Shown here: in pieces, positions 47,701-59,601 of the stretch
Layout of the letters: each line of letters starts with the position of its first letter
How positions within the stretch are numbered: position 1 is the first letter of the stretch
Notes under the pieces: generated by a model
Seen by the model: the letters and a program-made list of their open reading frames with translations, nothing else
Databases searched by the model: none
Told to the model about the DNA's origin: nothing
Translations under genes and position numbers: made by a program
Assembly (NCBI GenBank): GCA_000697055.1
Contig: JNDT01002300.1
Coordinates: 124,001 to 188,000, forward strand
Direction: 5' to 3'
Source: Saksenaea vasiformis B4078
Lineage: Eukaryota; Mucoromycota; Mucoromycetes; Mucorales; Saksenaeaceae
DNA length: 64,000 nucleotides

Positions 47701-49160
47701 GAGTTAGGCTGATTCTGGCTCTTGAACTTCTCGATTTGTCCCTGCACTTCTTGGATTTCTTCATTGAAACGGTTGATCTTGTTCTATTCAAGAGAATAAT
47801 TAGTCCATCGCGAAACCAAAGCCAAAAAATCAAAGTTTTTTTTCTTTTTTTTACTTTGGAAACGCCAATCTTTTCTCTTGTCGAACTGATCTGATCTTCT
47901 GCCATTTTGACGTCTTTCTTGGCGTTCTCGACTTCCTTTTCCTTGCGAATGATCTGAGCCCAGACCATTTCGTTGGCTAGATCATCAACTTTGGACTCGA
48001 TTTCACGCGTTTCAAGAATCTCTTTATAGCGCTGCTCTGCTTCCTTTGCTTTCTTGCGAAGATCCGGCAGATACTGTCTTTTTCGTTCAATGATCGCCTT
48101 TGTCGTATCCATGCTCTCACGAACAACATTATAATCCTCGAACAGCTGAGCCAGCTGGGTACCTCTCATAAACAACTAGGCAGCAGTCAGTATAGAGAGA
48201 CGCGACAGCCATCCCCGCCGTTTTCTTTACCTTGTACTTGTCTTGAGGCGTGCTGGAGTTCAAAAATTGGCGAGCGTTGTCTTGACTGAGAACCATCAAG
48301 GGATTATCGATTTGAATGGACATATGATCGCATATCGCTGTCAACTCCTCTCGCTTGGTCGATACCGTTCTGCCGGATGAATTCTTGATTTTATATCCAC
48401 CCATACCGTCTTTTAAAATCTTTCGCTCGATTTGAATGAAGTCTCCATAGACGTCGTGTCGATACGCATCTGAGCCTTTGTTTGTGATACGCACGGTCAC
48501 TTCAGCAGCACTATCCACAGCTTACTATATGCGGTACATAAAACGAATCACCACTCACGTTGCTCCTTCACGGATAAGCGAGCTCAGATTTTTGCCGCGA
48601 TTAGTCGAATTTGCTTTTGCACCCAATGCAATCGTGATAGCCGTTAGAATCGCACTTTTTCCACCTAGAAATTCCTCCATCAGTACTGTAAACATTTTTT
48701 ACCATAGTTCTTCAACACTTACTTCCGTTGTGTCCGATTACAAAATTCATTTTTGGTCCAAAGTCAACCTTCAGATATTTGTGACACATAAAGTTCACTA
48801 CTTCCACTCGAGCGATCGTACCAGAATCGTAGATTTCCTAGTTGAATGTGTAAGAAAAGGAAGGCTGAAGATATTGTTATCCTACTGGAGCCTTGTTCGA
48901 CTGACGATCTCTGACAGCTTGTGTGTCTGTGCCATTCTCCACTTCTAAATCGTCTGAATCCGACACCTCGTCCTCTGATCCAGAGGAAGTCCTGCTCTTT
49001 TTGCGCGGTCCGCTGGTCTGTCAAAAAATGAAAGAAGAAAATGATAAATATACGGATAAGCTTGCATCGAGCGTCCCATTACCATCAGAGAAACGGGAGA
49101 AAGGTCTTCAGATCCTTGGTCATCCACCAGAGAAGCTCGTCGTTTGACGGAAGGAGGCAT
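44770..49160 (-). CDS. SMC6: Smc6, SMC5/6 complex ATPase
   Basis: Core ATPase of the Smc5-Smc6 DNA repair complex. ATG at 49160 (MPPSVKRRASLVDDQ) leads to an acidic N-terminal tail (SSGSEDEVSDSDDLEVENG), then RVEVVNFMCHKYLKVDFGP and the Walker A motif HNGGKSAILTAITIALGAKA. The Smc6 hallmark NPLMVLSQDNARQFLNSSTP follows. Long coiled coils flank the hinge (RPVGPFGAYIELKYPEYADV, VSSNIEQTLLMPDRAEADQV). The C-terminal lobe has DEFDVYMDAVNRKQSMKMM (Walker B/D-loop side), QYILITPQ, and ends ADPERRQ at 44770-44772. About fifteen short introns interrupt the gene; several exons overlap plus-strand shadow frames. The length and order of domains are normal. Confidence 0.93.
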
Positions 49161-51577
49161 GAGATCCACACCACCTGAGTTTGGAGCGCAAAGGTCAGCT
49201 TTTTTACGCGCCGCGATTTTGGAGTTGGGACTCGTTATTTTCTGGCACGCTCACTCGCTTAAACGATTGGTTATGGTTCATTTTTCCTTGGGTTCATCAA
49301 AAATTGGGAAGGCTGTCCTATGGCGTCTTCTGATAGATGGAAGGTCTCGCTGCCAATAAAAAAGGCAAGGCCCCACGCTCCCGATCTGGCGAAACGGCCG
49401 ACCGTCTGTCAGTCAAATCCATCCCAGCAGATACCGCTGTAAGCCAACCATACGTGCTTATAGACCGAATGTCCCTGTCAAATCATACAAAGACAATATA
49501 TGGAACATGATGACAAGGTAGAACGGATAATTTGTAGTCGATATAACAACAGAAGAAGACGACTTTGTGTCAGCTTTGAACATCATGATCCACTTGACAA
49601 GAAAAAGGAACAGGACACAGTGTTCCTACTTTTGCGCTATGGGACTTGATAGCGAGGTTTATTGAATGGAGCTTTAAACGATACAAATGCTGCATCTATA
49701 GAGATTCAAGGAAGAATTAAATATACAATTATTACTACATGCATTGCCAAAAAAAAAACTCGTATCTTGTTTAAAACGAGTCGGCCGTTTGATAGACATG
49801 AGATTTATAAAAATTCATTCATGATTAGTAAATTATCAGACGTCGCTTATCTTGCAGATAACGCCTACTACGGAAAATGGCCTCCTGGTGATGAGAACCA
49901 CTGGCAAAAAAGGTACACCCGCAAAAAGATTCGCAGCGATGCAACATCTGACGACCCGTCGTGGAAGGTGAGTAACGCGGAGGATACCAATATTTACTTA
50001 ACTAATAGACATAAAGCACCATCACAGCTCGAACGACTCAGGACAGAGGAATGCAAGTTAAGCGATACACGCAAGTCATGAATACTCCCGTATATACTAT
50101 GAAGTGATGTCCTTACTGGTGACTCTTTTGTGAGAAAAGAGCCAAACAGAAAGAAAATAGGGACCTATATGTCCCTTTAACTACCCACCACATCCGCTAT
50201 CTGAAACATACTCTTAACTGGATACCGGGTAAGACATAACAACGAGGCAGCAGAGCGTACTCTCGGTTGATGAAAAAGCGTCTACTTTCTCACGCAAGAT
50301 TCAAGAATACAGTACGCAAAAAGAATCACTTCCCAACGTAAGGTTTATTTAGACTTAGCGCCAAATAGTTTAAAGCAGAATTATGGCAAAACACGGTAAT
50401 GATAGAGTATTAGCCATCGTCAAGATAGATTGTCATGGTAAAATTGGGTCGTATGTTGAAAGCAGGGTAAACGCAAACTTCCAATAAACAGGGGAAATTA
50501 GTACTTACTGCAGATGAAGATCCTTTCAGAGACACCTTTTTGTTGGTTTTGTAACAAACCAAGACGGAACTTTTTTTCTGCTACAACAGAATAATTAGCC
50601 CTAGGTTCTTCTTCTTCTTCAGTTAGCATCTGCTACCTCCTATCTATATACTGCAGAAAAGTACATGTCATGAAACTGTCATCCCGACCTACCACATAAG
50701 CTATGTGTAAACCTAATTAAGGAGATAACATTGTTCTACAGCATCGGATCATCTTGAGAAATGGCTCCCGTAGCACCCGCTCTTTCACAGGCCATCTCTC
50801 GCAAGTTGATGATGGCGGAAAGTAAGGATCGTTATATCAGGAGGTCATAGTCGATCCTTACAGGGCCTATGATTACATAAACGAATGCAGAAAAGAGCAC
50901 GGTGAACTCGTGATTGTCTTTCTGACTTGGTTATCTCGGAAATAGGGAAACGCATCGAAGATCCACCCCCAAAATTAGAGGGTGATGATGAAAACTATAA
51001 CGTACAGTCGTCATATCAAATGTGCGTCCACTTGCTGATGATCCGGAGTATATCTATATCTACATTCCGGATATAAAATCGATCGACGGTGCATTTATTG
51101 GTGAAGAACTCCTTTTTTTACTAGGACATGTATAGGACGGGAAAGAGAGGGAAAGAAGGCACAATGTCCAGGACCCTATCCGATGAAATTGAATTCCTGA
51201 ATTAAGTATCCTCTTCTATCGTATCATGGCAAACATTGAACAAAAGCATTTGACATAAAAAAACATCTTTAAACCTTAAGTATGTCCTCATGGTTTGGCG
51301 TCTCGGGCGGTTAACGTCTGCCTCTTTCCCCCCCCCCCTTTTCTTAGCGCAGTACTTAACTAGAAAATTGAAAGTAACACAAATGCAACAACACATGGGC
51401 GCGAGCCACTCGACGCTTATACCAACGTTTTGGGTGGAATAGGTAGTAGTTAAAACTTTTATTAGATATTGCATACTGTTTCTGTTCTTGGGGGATTGAG
51501 ATCTCATTGAACATCAGCCATGCAACATTTTGAATTTTATGAATTTAAACAAGAGAAAGGGCTAGGAGCGAGCATTT
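49161..51577. other. Region with coding-like fragments, no complete gene
   Basis: Several short pieces look protein-like but do not join cleanly. From 49337 a frame opens MEGLAANKKGKAPRSRSGET with a possible GTAAGC donor at 49439. EEDDFVSALNIMIHLTRKR lies near 49553. LADNAYYGKWPPGDENHWQK and a GTGAGT donor lie at 49850-49970. MAPVAPALSQAISRKLMM starts at 50761, with AYDYINECRKEHGELVIVF at 50868 and VRPLADDPEYIYIYIPDIK at 51023 in changing frames. These may be exons of one or two decayed genes. A C-run lies near 51330. I could not assign families. Confidence 0.35.
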
Positions 51578-52237
51578 TCAAAAAAATTGGGCTGCTGCAA
51601 GCACCATGGCAGCCACCATCATGGAAGTACCGGACATCAAACGTGGTGCTGACGAAGCGTGACCAGAAGACGAGGACGTTTGATTTCCTTGCGAACTACT
51701 GGGGGTCGCAGCAGGTGAAGACCCAGGAGCAGCTGCACTATCTCCAGCAAGTCCTGGCGAAGAAGAGCCGCCATTGTTGCTGTTGTTGTTGTTGCTGCTT
51801 GCAGGCGAACCATCAGCAGGAATGTTACCACCAACACCACCCTCGATAGTGAATGGGCCAGCAAAGGCAAGGTTAGGCGATGTACCCAATTTGAATGCAT
51901 CTATTGTCAAGTTTAATAACTGTCATCAGAAGGTCCTTGAAAACTTACATTTATCGCCATTTTTAATATCACATGGAATTTTCCATGTGTAATGGCCATC
52001 GGCGGCAGGAACATTTTGAGCAATAGTCATCACAGGTTGCAAGGCGGAGGATGGACCATAGGCAAGGACGACTTCAGAAATGGTATGCTCAGTAGGATTG
52101 ATCCAGGAGAGGATGGCATCTGAACAAGCCTTGTACTTTGTGCCAGCCAGAGGTGAGGTCATAGAGACGATGGGTTTCTGAGCAGAGACCACGGACAACA
52201 GAACAGTTGAGGTGACGGCTGCGCTAATGAACTTCAT
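51578..52237 (-). CDS. GPI-anchored Kre9/Knh-type cell-wall protein
   Basis: Secreted cell-surface protein. ATG at 52237 opens the signal peptide MKFISAAVTSTVLLSVVSAQ. The mature N-terminal domain (KPIVSMTSPLAGTKYKACSD, LSWINPTEHTISEVVLAYGP, DGHYTWKIPCDIKNGDK) has the immunoglobulin-like pattern of the Kre9/KNH N-terminal family, including the closing FKLGTSPNLAFAGPFTI. A low-complexity Ser/Asn/Pro/Gly stalk follows, suited to O-mannosylation. The C-terminus is a hydrophobic GPI-type signal (SMMVAAMVLAAAQFF) at 51578. One 48-nt intron (51901-51948) splits the domain. Its role in wall glucan organisation is inferred from the family. Confidence 0.9.
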
Positions 52238-55161
52238 GCTGGATATTGAAATAAAGAGCAGTAATTGGCGATGATAGAATGTGGGGGTATTTATAGTCAA
52301 TGCAGTGTAGGGAGCCAAAGGACGGCACGGAGACGGCGCCTCTACTGGATAGAATGTTCTCCTTAGGAACGATACTTAATACACTGTTGAAGTTGAGTGG
52401 TTCCCGCTCCCCTTATCATCGCTAGTTGGTTTTTTTTTCTTTTTCTTTTTCTTGTTTTTTTTTCTTGTTCTTTAAAAAAAAAACTCCGTCTCTCGCAAGA
52501 TAATAGGTTTCATTCAAGGACAAACCAGGATCTCCTTTCTTTACTAGTTTTAGCCTACGAGACAGATGACATAATCTAGCAATTATCTGATTGATTTGTG
52601 CTTCTGAGGAACGGCATAAGATCTAAACGTAAAGATAAAGAGAGTACAACGCGCGACCAGTTCAGAGTTAAGGAGCTTATGCGTTGCGATAACTTGGCCC
52701 CTGACAGCGTAATGCATTGCTAACGCATGGCACTACGAGGAGAAAGGCGCGCACGACAGCTTTGAATGTGATATCTACTGTTCTACATTCATTCAGGTTT
52801 CCTAGACTGGTGCTGGTGCATCAGCCCTTTCCCGGAAAAATAAGACGTTTCCTTCGATTATTTTATCAGTTTTCTGTGAAGACGGAAAAAGAAAAAGAGA
52901 AAGAAAGAATACCTGTGATAAATGGTAATTTTTTTGGGGGAAACTGGAATGAATGACATCCATCAATTTATTTATTCTTTTTTTGATACGTTGGTATGCA
53001 CGTATTAACTCCCCATTTCGTGTACATTAGGTTATAGAAGTAAACACTGCTTAGTGAATGGATTTCATGTTACTTCTAAATAAACGTTGTATTCATGAAC
53101 AAGCTGAGTTAACGCCTAAGAAGCAACAACTTTGTAGTCATTACTCTATCCATTTCTTGTCAGTGGATCAAAACCTTATGTGGACTTGGGTTCTTCACCC
53201 GTGGATGCAAGATTAATCCTGCAACACCATGGTTAGTAAATGGAATGATATCCACCCCGAAGGGCAGTGCCACGCATTTGTGGCTGCCACATCCCGTATC
53301 TCAGGCAATCAAAACAAAACATATACTCTACGGCTCCTGTTAACAGCCAGATCCATTGTAATAACTAGAGATCTTGACACGACACGGCAGCCTATTGAGG
53401 GAATATGGTGATATTGACAACGTTTACATAAGCGACAGATAAAACACGTCAATAGAGCCGATGCGATCCGGGACGGAGGTCATGCAGCACAAAAAAAGAT
53501 ATGAGTGGCCATGTATGTAATCAATCGAAGTACGTACATAGAGAAAATACAATATGATAGAACAGAGCAGAAAAAGAAAATAAGGTCTCGGCCTTCCCCC
53601 TGAAATATCCATCACACCCCGTTATCTGAGACCTTTTGGTACGATACAGAAGCACTCTGTCACCAATATTCAGGATGGAAGCATGCAGCACACAACGCTT
53701 AGCATTGGATTAGCGTAAAGAGAACCATAACCCCCAGATCAAAGTTCATTTGAAGCCAAAGTAAAGGAATTTAAAACTAACACAGCAACTATGCGTAAAG
53801 TCCGGCGTTGAACCAGCAGCCGTCATTTTTGCCAGAACATCATACCGGCTAAAGCTCCGTTTTGGGCAATTTTTGATGATCTGTCTCGGTTTGGGCAGAA
53901 TAAAGAGGCGGAATACTGTCTACTGAGTTGTCTCTAACTAGCTTTCACGTCCAAAAAATCACTTTTCGCTATAAAGGAGAAGTGCATGTGGACTTGGCCC
54001 TCCCATGGATACAACATTTATTGGAACAGCATAAAGACTATTTCATAACTAATAACCTGAAGTGAAACGTTGACGCCTTTCGTTTTCCCCGAAGATATCC
54101 CGACGCTAACGCAGCCGAGGCGGAGACATATTGCCCAAGGTTACTAACCTGGCGCAGAAAGTGCCCATACACTCATCACCGTCGGAAAGAGTGGGTTACT
54201 ATAAACTGCAAAGAATAAGATGTTAGGAGCCGTAATACTCTCTGCCAAATTCTTTAGCGCTTTGCTGTATTTTCGTCTGCGCTTGAAATTCCCGGGTCGT
54301 TCGGAATACATCGTTCATGCGCTACTCATTGTTCTCAGGCACGGATATTTGCCATAACGGTCGATGCTTGTATCAACTATTGACAATTGTGCATTTGGCC
54401 AGGGTAAAAACACTGCCCCAGATTTCCTTTCCATCTTTTTTTTTTTTGAATCTCATAAAAAGAAAAAGAAGTCGAAGTTTAACATCTTGTGGATGCCCTG
54501 CTTTGTTCTCTCTTTTTCGAGTGGTACCCTCTTCACAGGTGGCAGGAACTCTTCCACATATGACAAAATAGCATGTGTAGGTGATGCTTAAATTGACTTT
54601 ATATGATCAATACTTGAACTCAACAATATATACTTTAAAAAGATTGTTCATACGGAGAAAAGGCAGATCAACATAAAACTAATGCAAGATCAGAAATGAA
54701 ACAGAGTTAAATTCTTTCTCGCCTGAATTTTCACTGACACAGGAATACTTTTATAACGCTGTCATCAGTAATTGTTATGCTCGCCTAAACTCTCGTGTAT
54801 GACGGCCTACTTATGATCTAGACATGGCAACCGTCTTAATTGATCACTGGATGGATCCCAATCTTGATTTTTTGTTCTTGTACACCGCTTGACAGCTTAG
54901 CCGTTATCAGTAGCGTAGCATTTATGATAAACTTAGGTCGAACTTTCTTGATGACAAGAAAGCTCAATATGATAGATACCGAGTTGACGAGACAAACGAT
55001 ATTGTTAGGTTTGCATGATATCAGGCTAGATAAGCAGCAGATGGCCTTTAGACTCTGGTACACTACCCTGATAGGATGGAACTAGAACTACGTGTGAGAC
55101 AAAGACTAGAACGCTACTGAACGAAGATGATATTGTCAATGTTAATATGCAATTGATGGTG
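52238..55161. other. Long intergenic region, no gene supported
   Basis: Nearly 3 kb. Frames of 60-90 codons on both strands (for example 52717-52956, 54317-54591, 54840-55085) overlap each other, contain homopolymer-derived residues and resemble nothing. T-runs occur near 52430-52470 and 54436. No repeats or RNA genes were recognised. Confidence 0.55.
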
Positions 55162-55690
55162 TCAGCGCTTGACGCGTTTTATTGCCGCGCAGGTGTCCTC
55201 AGTGATGTTATCAAAGAATTTGGATGCGCTGGCGTATTCATCCAATATTTCGATGCTCATTTTCACCGTTTTGAGTACTACTTCTCTATGTTTTTCACGG
55301 ATATCTGATGTCATGAACATGAGAAACGTCAGCTAAGGCACGGCCCTCGCTAGTTTCTCTGATAACCCATAAGAGTAAATGTGTAAAAAAGCAACGACGT
55401 ATTCCCATCTCCTCATCGGGTCTCCATTGTCACTCATCCCAAAATCAAGCAAGATATATTCGGAACATTCATCTATCAAAAGCCTCATTTTTCCATGAAG
55501 GAGCTGAAGCCGGTACGATTTGCAGCGAAAGAGAAGACAGGTTGGAGTCCTGAACAATGCGAAGAAGGGGATTGCCTTCGGACACTTCCTATTGGCCAAT
55601 GTAAAATATTTTTTTGTGACGCAGACTGCCCTTACAAAAACTGGCAGGCGCGAAAAATGCTCGTTCAACCTCCAATCTCCAATCGACATG
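55162..55690 (-). pseudogene. Unassigned ORF with an internal stop
   Basis: On the minus strand a frame running down from about 55689 reads MRLLIDECSEYILLDFGMSD and DPMRRWEYVVAFLHIYSYG, meets TAG near 55335, and continues in the same frame LTFLMFMTSDIREKHREVV, MSIEILDEYASASKFFDN to a stop at 55162-55164. The continuation looks like genuine helical protein, so either a short unrecognised intron removes the stop or the gene is broken. Its 5' part overlaps the first exon of MZM1 on the other strand, which suggests the true start is further in, perhaps at MRLLIDE. Family unknown. Confidence 0.35.
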
Positions 55691-56285
55691 GCATCACCAT
55701 CGAGGCAAGCAGCGATAAGTGCCTATCGCAATTTGCTGAAGACACAGAAAGAAGTTTTTGGTCGTAAGCTATTTAACCTTTATTAACGACTTCACCACTC
55801 ATTTAAACGGGCACCAGAGGACCTTAGAGCAATAGAAGGTAAAAGAAAGAAAAGAAAAAAGAGAAGGACGTGATCAGCAGAGCTCACATTCTCAAGGGCA
55901 AAATGAATAGCTGCAAGAAAAGAAACATATGCACGTTTTATGCAGTACAAGGATGAAACAAACACTGATGTATTAGAAGAGGTAAAAGGGGAAACGCTGG
56001 GGTCTGTGTTACTGAACAAGTCAATAGAAACTGGCCTTAGCCGATCAAGTGGCTACATTGCTTCGGCGGAACGTCGTCCAGGCCGTACCTTTGAGCGAAG
56101 ATACATACAGTAAGTCATATTCAACAGCAAAACAACGAGGATACCAACAGATACACACTATAGAGCTTCGTATTACGGAAGATACCGAATTGGGAGACAA
56201 TGACAGTATCAAAAAGGCAAAGGGAAGCCATCGCAGGAAGAAAAAGGCCGCTGCTGCTGCAGGGGGATGCTGTGGCGGCCATTGA
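55688..56285 (+). CDS. MZM1: LYR-motif complex III assembly factor Mzm1 (LYRM7)
   Basis: Mitochondrial matrix chaperone for the Rieske protein before insertion into complex III. Five exons (55688-55763, 55818-55838, 55911-55981, 56028-56109, 56164-56285) join in phase to 123 aa, the usual length. The N-terminus MASPSRQAAISAYRNLLKTQ carries the LYR-type motif (here AYRNLL) and the F of KEVFG. Then QDLRAIEAARKETYARFMQ, VATLLRRNVVQAVPLSEDTY and the conserved KLRITEDTELGDNDSIK follow. The C-terminus ends in a basic stretch, poly-Ala and GGCCGGH. The second exon is only 21 nt. The CCGGH end is unusual for the family. Confidence 0.88.
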
Positions 56286-56493
56286 TGGAGTGATGTCAAG
56301 AAATAAAAGAAAAAATCGAGTGTTTAAACAACGGTGACACCAGACATGTACATACGCTCTCTGTTCCCCGCTGTGTTCATTGTACTCTCTTTCTTCACTT
56401 TCTTTCTTTAACCTACAGAGACTCTCGAGTTCTCGCTCCTCCCACGCCAGAGTGACCCATCCTTTTCTTTTTTTTTTAACGGGACCTCGACCT

Positions 56494-57108
56494 ATGGCAT
56501 CTTCCTCCGCGCCAATAACCCCACCGCTTCCATCGGCTTCTTCCGTTCCGAACAAGGAAACACCAAAACACACAACGAACTATTCACAATCGGGTTCACT
56601 CTCTTCGACTACTCCGTTATCAAAAACTAATGTCGATTCTGCTGGTGGGAAGACACCAATCCGCCGAGCTTCTCGTGTTGACGATGGTGCTCAAACATCA
56701 CCTATCGGAGCGGTCGGAGACCACCCACAGGAATCATCTCGGTCCGAGACCGGGCCTCCTCTCACGCCCACCCTTTGGGAGAGCGTATCCCGAATGCTGA
56801 ATCGACACAGAACGTATCCGCAATGCGACACTACACCCGATGAGGAAAAACCGCAGGAAGATCCGTGGTGGGTAGCACGGTATGACGAGGATGGCTTTTA
56901 TTCTGTGGGAGCACTTTTGTTTGTTTTTGGTTTTATCTGTCCACCACTTTGGTGGGTGGGCGCTTGTTGGCCTAGCGATACTCGTGAACGTGGTGGTAAG
57001 ATGGCAGAACGATGGCAGCGCTTAAATCGGATCATGTCGATTGGGTTTAGCGTGCTTCTTGTCGTGGCTATCATCGTGGCAGCCATCCTCTACACAACTC
57101 ACCATTAA
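56494..57108 (+). CDS. Ser/Pro-rich membrane protein with two C-terminal spans
   Basis: Single-exon gene. I start at MASSSAPITPPLPSAS (56494); the frame is open further upstream to 56380, but that part is T/C-rich leader-like DNA. The first 130 residues are disordered and rich in Ser, Thr and Pro (SSTTPLSKTNVDSAGG, RSETGPPLTPTLWES). Two membrane spans follow: VGALLFVFGFICPPLWWVG and IGFSVLLVVAIIVAAILY, separated by a basic loop (DTRERGGKMAERWQRLNR), ending YTTHH. The FxxPPLWW-G motif is shared by fungal membrane proteins without assigned function. The gene lies 208 bp after MZM1 on the same strand. Confidence 0.75.
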   Translation: MASSSAPITPPLPSASSVPNKETPKHTTNYSQSGSLSSTTPLSKTNVDSAGGKTPIRRASRVDDGAQTSPIGAVGDHPQESSRSETGPPLTPTLWESVSRMLNRHRTYPQCDTTPDEEKPQEDPWWVARYDEDGFYSVGALLFVFGFICPPLWWVGACWPSDTRERGGKMAERWQRLNRIMSIGFSVLLVVAIIVAAILYTTHH

Positions 57109-57307
57109 AATATCTGAATTGTACAAGACGTAATGATCGTACATAGGCTGATAACCTCATTTTATACATATATCTAAAGGGAATGTCAATCGTCTATTCT
57201 GAATGATGATGCTGTGTCTGAATCGACGACATTTTTTAAAGAAAAAAAGTTGCATGATAGTCACCTGCTTTAATAAACCACTCTTTCCACAGGTGCCTCG
57301 AAGTTGT

Positions 57308-59322
57308 TCAATGAACGACCCTATGGATCCAGTCAGTGGTCACGCTACGGATAATCTTCTTCCTTTGTACCTTCGTCTCTGGGATCCAGGATGTGAAGAT
57401 CAGACAGAGGAGCATAAGTACGCCAAAAATAATGAGCACATTTGGCAGAAATGCTCGTTCCGTTGGAGGTCCCCCGATTTCAGCTAGCGCATTAAATCCG
57501 AAGACAGCGATGATAGCCCCCAATTTCCCAGAAGCAGCAGCGATACCATGTGCTTTGGCACGATGGCGGGTAGGAAACACCTCAGCAGGAAGGACAAAGC
57601 AGGTGGTATTCGGTCCAAAATTAAAGAAAAACTGTGTCTTATAGTAAATGGAACCGTCCATGAAAGCATGACAATTCTCTTTTTACCTGAATGATGGCAA
57701 ACAAGGCAATAAACAGCACCACCGAGGTCGCAAGCAGGGTATTCCAGAGAGCGCCGATAATGATAAATAAGAGACCAACTATAATGTAGCCGGTATACTG
57801 AATGGGTTTACGACCAAGTCGCTCGATAAGCAACACCGTCATGATATAACCTGGTAATGCACCAAGGACAGACAGAATAAGATTGCCTAGCGCCTGTTTA
57901 AACAATGTGTCCCACGGCGAAAGATCGTTGGGTGCAAATCCCATTGAGCTCAAAATGAGCGATTGGTTCAAATTGGTACCATAAAATGCTATTCATTATG
58001 GATTATCTTTCTGAAGACGCACTTTCTTATACTTGCCAATATCCATAAAAAACCTGCCAAATAAGGAAGCGGTTAGCCTGAAAAAAAATAAGCAAGTGCA
58101 CGTACCAGCATAAGGAGACGCCAAGCAACTTCTTTAAATTTTTCCATTCTGCAAAATGCTACGTGAAAAGGGTAGTACACTACAAGAGCAAAGTATCGAT
58201 TTTTTTACCTTCCGAAAGTCTCTCATGTTCTCACGACGTCTCTCTTTTTGATATTCTTGTTCTTGAATATCTGTTAGCACTGGTGGAGGAGATGGCTGCC
58301 TGCTTTCTGCTATCGATCCTTCGCATCTTTCAGGTTGGGAATGCTGTATGGCGCTCAAGACTGCATTGATTTTCTCTGGATCCTCTTGCACCTTTGCTAC
58401 GTACCGTGGTGTTTCTGGCATAACCAAGCGGTAATAAACTACCATCGCGGCCGGCACACAACCAAGACCAATGCATATTCGCCATACGTAATCAAGGTTG
58501 GATGTTTTTGCCATAACTGGCGTCTTGAAAATGGCAAGTACCACCATAGCAACCAATGCAGCGCAGACATTTCCAAGTCCCTGCATCGAAAATATAAGGG
58601 AAATGAGCTGCCCTCTGCGTTGGCTAGAAGATCGCTCACTGCAAGGATACATGTTTAGCTTAATAGATGCCTGTAAAGCATTACCTCACAATGGTTGCAC
58701 TCATAGGATAGTCACCGCCAATGCCAACGCCTAATACAAAGCGCCAAAAACCCAGAAATCCGATAGCGCCCACTCCCTCTACAGCAGAGCCCGCCGTTGC
58801 ACAATTAATGGTTGCCAAGATGATCAAGATCATCTCAATCCCATATATCGCTTTACGACCGAATGCTGGTCAATGGTTAGTTGCGTAAACCGTAGTAGCC
58901 TTATTGACATTTACCATCACCAAGGAAGCCAAACAGTAACTGACCTATTAATTGACCGAACGACACCATGCCCTTGAAGGGCCCTTGAATAGCAGCAGGC
59001 ATCTGAGACGATAGATTAGTACAAGCCTAAATATTGAGCAGAGAGATACTTTCTTCATTGTTGTGATTGGAGTAGTACACGTAACCAAGCATCGGAGTAA
59101 CCAGGTTAATAATGAAGATGTCATAGCTTTATTTAGTGAGCAACGTGGGGTTTGTGGTAACACAAGTAACACATACGCATCTGTAAAGAATCCAACACTG
59201 CTGATCAACACAGTCTTTAACTGGCTCCAACTCAATTTGGAGTTGGTATCATCCAATTCTTCCAGAGGGGAAACCCGTATCGTTGGTTCGTTGATATCTT
59301 CTCCCTCACTGCTCTCCGGCAT
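57308..59322 (-). CDS. PHO84: Inorganic phosphate:H+ symporter, Pho84-type MFS
   Basis: High-affinity plasma-membrane phosphate uptake. ATG at 59322 gives [20 protein letters not shown], then [20 protein letters not shown] (TM1 with the DAYDxFxIN motif). Further exons carry [42 protein letters not shown] (TM4 signature) and [18 protein letters not shown]. The central loop has a long polar insert ([20 protein letters not shown]). The C-terminal half has [20 protein letters not shown] and [20 protein letters not shown], both typical of Pho84. The last exon ends at 57308, but an alternative splice at the GTACAA after IPETK could change the final 20 residues. Twelve spans expected; about seven introns. 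Confidence 0.9.
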
Positions 59323-59601
59323 ACTATGTGGTTCTTTTTTAGCACAAAGCAAAAGGAATAGGTAGCCCATAGAGGGATGTTATGACTTCTCTTTTTCCCT
59401 TTTTTTGAAACCTGCCTACCTGAAAACATGGCGTGTCAGAACTTCCCGAGGCACCCATGTGTCACACAAAGTTTTTCATTGGTTTGCGCGAAATACGACG
59501 CCGTGCGTCGACATTACGAAGCTACAGTCACATAACTCCGTCTCCTCGGTTAAAATGCATAAAATTCACCGTGTCACTGGTTATGGCGCCATAATGTAAC
59601 A

